This document shows, piece by piece, positions 23,048 to 23,814 of a DNA stretch of 23,814 nucleotides. Position numbers and translations under genes: made by a program. The notes below the pieces were generated by a model, which did no database searches, had not been told where the DNA came from, and saw only the letters and a list, made by a program, of their open reading frames with translations. Within the stretch, counting starts at the first letter, position 1, and each line of letters begins with the position of its first letter. This stretch comes from an uncultured Oscillibacter sp. (GTDB lineage: Bacteria > Bacillota > Clostridia > Oscillospirales > Oscillospiraceae). The stretch covers positions 1 through 23,814 of the forward strand of contig CAJKKQ010000033.1 of assembly GCA_905200545.1 (NCBI GenBank), read 5' to 3'.

Positions 23048-23814
23048 ACGGAATCAAAATCCTGGGAACCGGCAGAGGCGTCCCCTCCAAGCTAGTCACC
23101 AATGAGGATATGGCCAAAATCGTGGACACCAATGACGAGTGGATCACCAGCCGCACCGGCATCACCCACCGCCACCACCTGGCGGAGGGTGAGACCATCA
23201 CCGACATGACGGTGATGGCGGCCCGCCGTGCCCTGGAAAACGCCGGTATCACGGCGGACCAGATCGGCGCGTGCATCGTGGCCACATTGACGCCGGACAC
23301 CCTGGTGCCCTCCGCCGCCTGCTGTGTGCAGCGGGATCTGGGGCTGCCCCACGACACCGTCTGCTTTGACCTCAACGCCGCCTGCACCGGCTTTCTCTAC
23401 GCCCTGCACACCATGGAGTGCCTTTTGAATGCCTCGGAGCGCAAGTACGGCCTGGTGATCGGCGCGGAAAATCTCAGCCGCATCACCAACTGGGAAGACC
23501 GTGGTACCTGCATCCTCTTCGGCGACGGCGCCGGGGCCGTGGTGGTGGAGTCCCGGCCGGAATGGCCCTCTATCTCCGCCATCCTGGGCTGTCACGGCAA
23601 CGACCAGATGCTGCGGGTCCCGGGCGTGGAAACCGGCGTGCCCAGCCTCATTTACATGGAGGGCACCAAGGTCTTCAAGTTTGCCGTGGAGGCAGTGCCC
23701 TACTGCATCGACCAGGTTCTCGCCAGAACCGGCAAAACCGTGGATGATGTGGACTTCTTTGTCTTCCACCAGGCCAATGCCCGGATCATCGACCTGGCGG
23801 TACGCAAGTACCGC
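23044..23814 (+). CDS. fabH: 3-oxoacyl-ACP synthase III, partial (3' end outside window)
   Basis: The first 257 residues of FabH, which condenses acetyl-CoA with malonyl-ACP to start each fatty acid chain. The catalytic cysteine C114 (LNAACTGF) and active-site histidine H242 (FHQANARI) are present; the third residue, the asparagine near 270, lies beyond the window. The N-terminal ILGTGRGVPSKLVTNEDMAKIVDTNDEWI and TRTGI-like region (SRTGITHRH) are typical. The ATG overlaps the accA stop as ATGA, with AAGGAGGAG upstream. It extends the acpP-acc operon toward probable fab genes outside the window. Confidence 0.96.
   Translation, partial: MNGIKILGTGRGVPSKLVTNEDMAKIVDTNDEWITSRTGITHRHHLAEGETITDMTVMAARRALENAGITADQIGACIVATLTPDTLVPSAACCVQRDLGLPHDTVCFDLNAACTGFLYALHTMECLLNASERKYGLVIGAENLSRITNWEDRGTCILFGDGAGAVVVESRPEWPSISAILGCHGNDQMLRVPGVETGVPSLIYMEGTKVFKFAVEAVPYCIDQVLARTGKTVDDVDFFVFHQANARIIDLAVRKYR

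Overview
The window is GC-rich (roughly 60-65% by eye) and carries only bacterial genes, with spoIIE, strong AGGAGG-type ribosome binding sites, U-tailed hairpin terminators and several extended -10 promoters. This combination points to a spore-forming Clostridia genome. The high GC, a queT-type transporter, two Trk genes and an acpP-accBCDA-fabH order suggest an Oscillospiraceae-like gut anaerobe of the Flavonifractor/Pseudoflavonifractor kind; the family assignment is inference. Both window ends cut genes: infB on the left and fabH on the right.

Layout. (1) 1-4320, plus strand: translation and RNA maintenance operon infB (3' part)-rbfA-nrnA-truB-ribF, closed by a strong terminator. (2) 4334-6707, minus strand: spoIIE followed by a small tail-anchored protein gene. 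(3) 6857-9543, plus strand: dusB, an ECF sigma factor and its membrane anti-sigma factor, from an extended -10 promoter. (4) 9554-10292, plus strand: queT behind a structured 167-nt leader whose last hairpin is both terminator-like and buries the ribosome binding site. (5) 10308-13463, minus strand: a 52-residue rubredoxin gene, a large fusion of a pyruvyl-transferase-like domain, a 2[4Fe-4S] ferredoxin and an FrhB-like domain, and a dCMP deaminase. (6) 13500-16010, minus strand: an NSS-family sodium symporter and an orphan XdhC-like protein, behind a hairpin-rich leader and an operator-like palindrome. (7) 16040-19043, minus strand: trkA-trkH potassium uptake. (8) 19101-23814, plus strand: acpP, then accB-accC-accD-accA-fabH for malonyl-CoA formation and fatty acid initiation, behind a consensus promoter and an unusual AT-only palindrome.

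Most of the window is ordinary chromosome. The genes look intact apart from the two cut by the window edges; I saw no insertion sequence, prophage, CRISPR array, tRNA or rRNA. The most interesting material is in the leaders: the queT leader, the symporter leader with two mutually exclusive hairpins, and the acpP palindrome. The pyruvyl-transferase/FrhB fusion outside any visible polysaccharide cluster is the most unusual protein. No stretch over 300 bases lacks a gene; the longest gaps (18925-19216, 9496-9735, 6708-6925) hold the regulatory sites listed.
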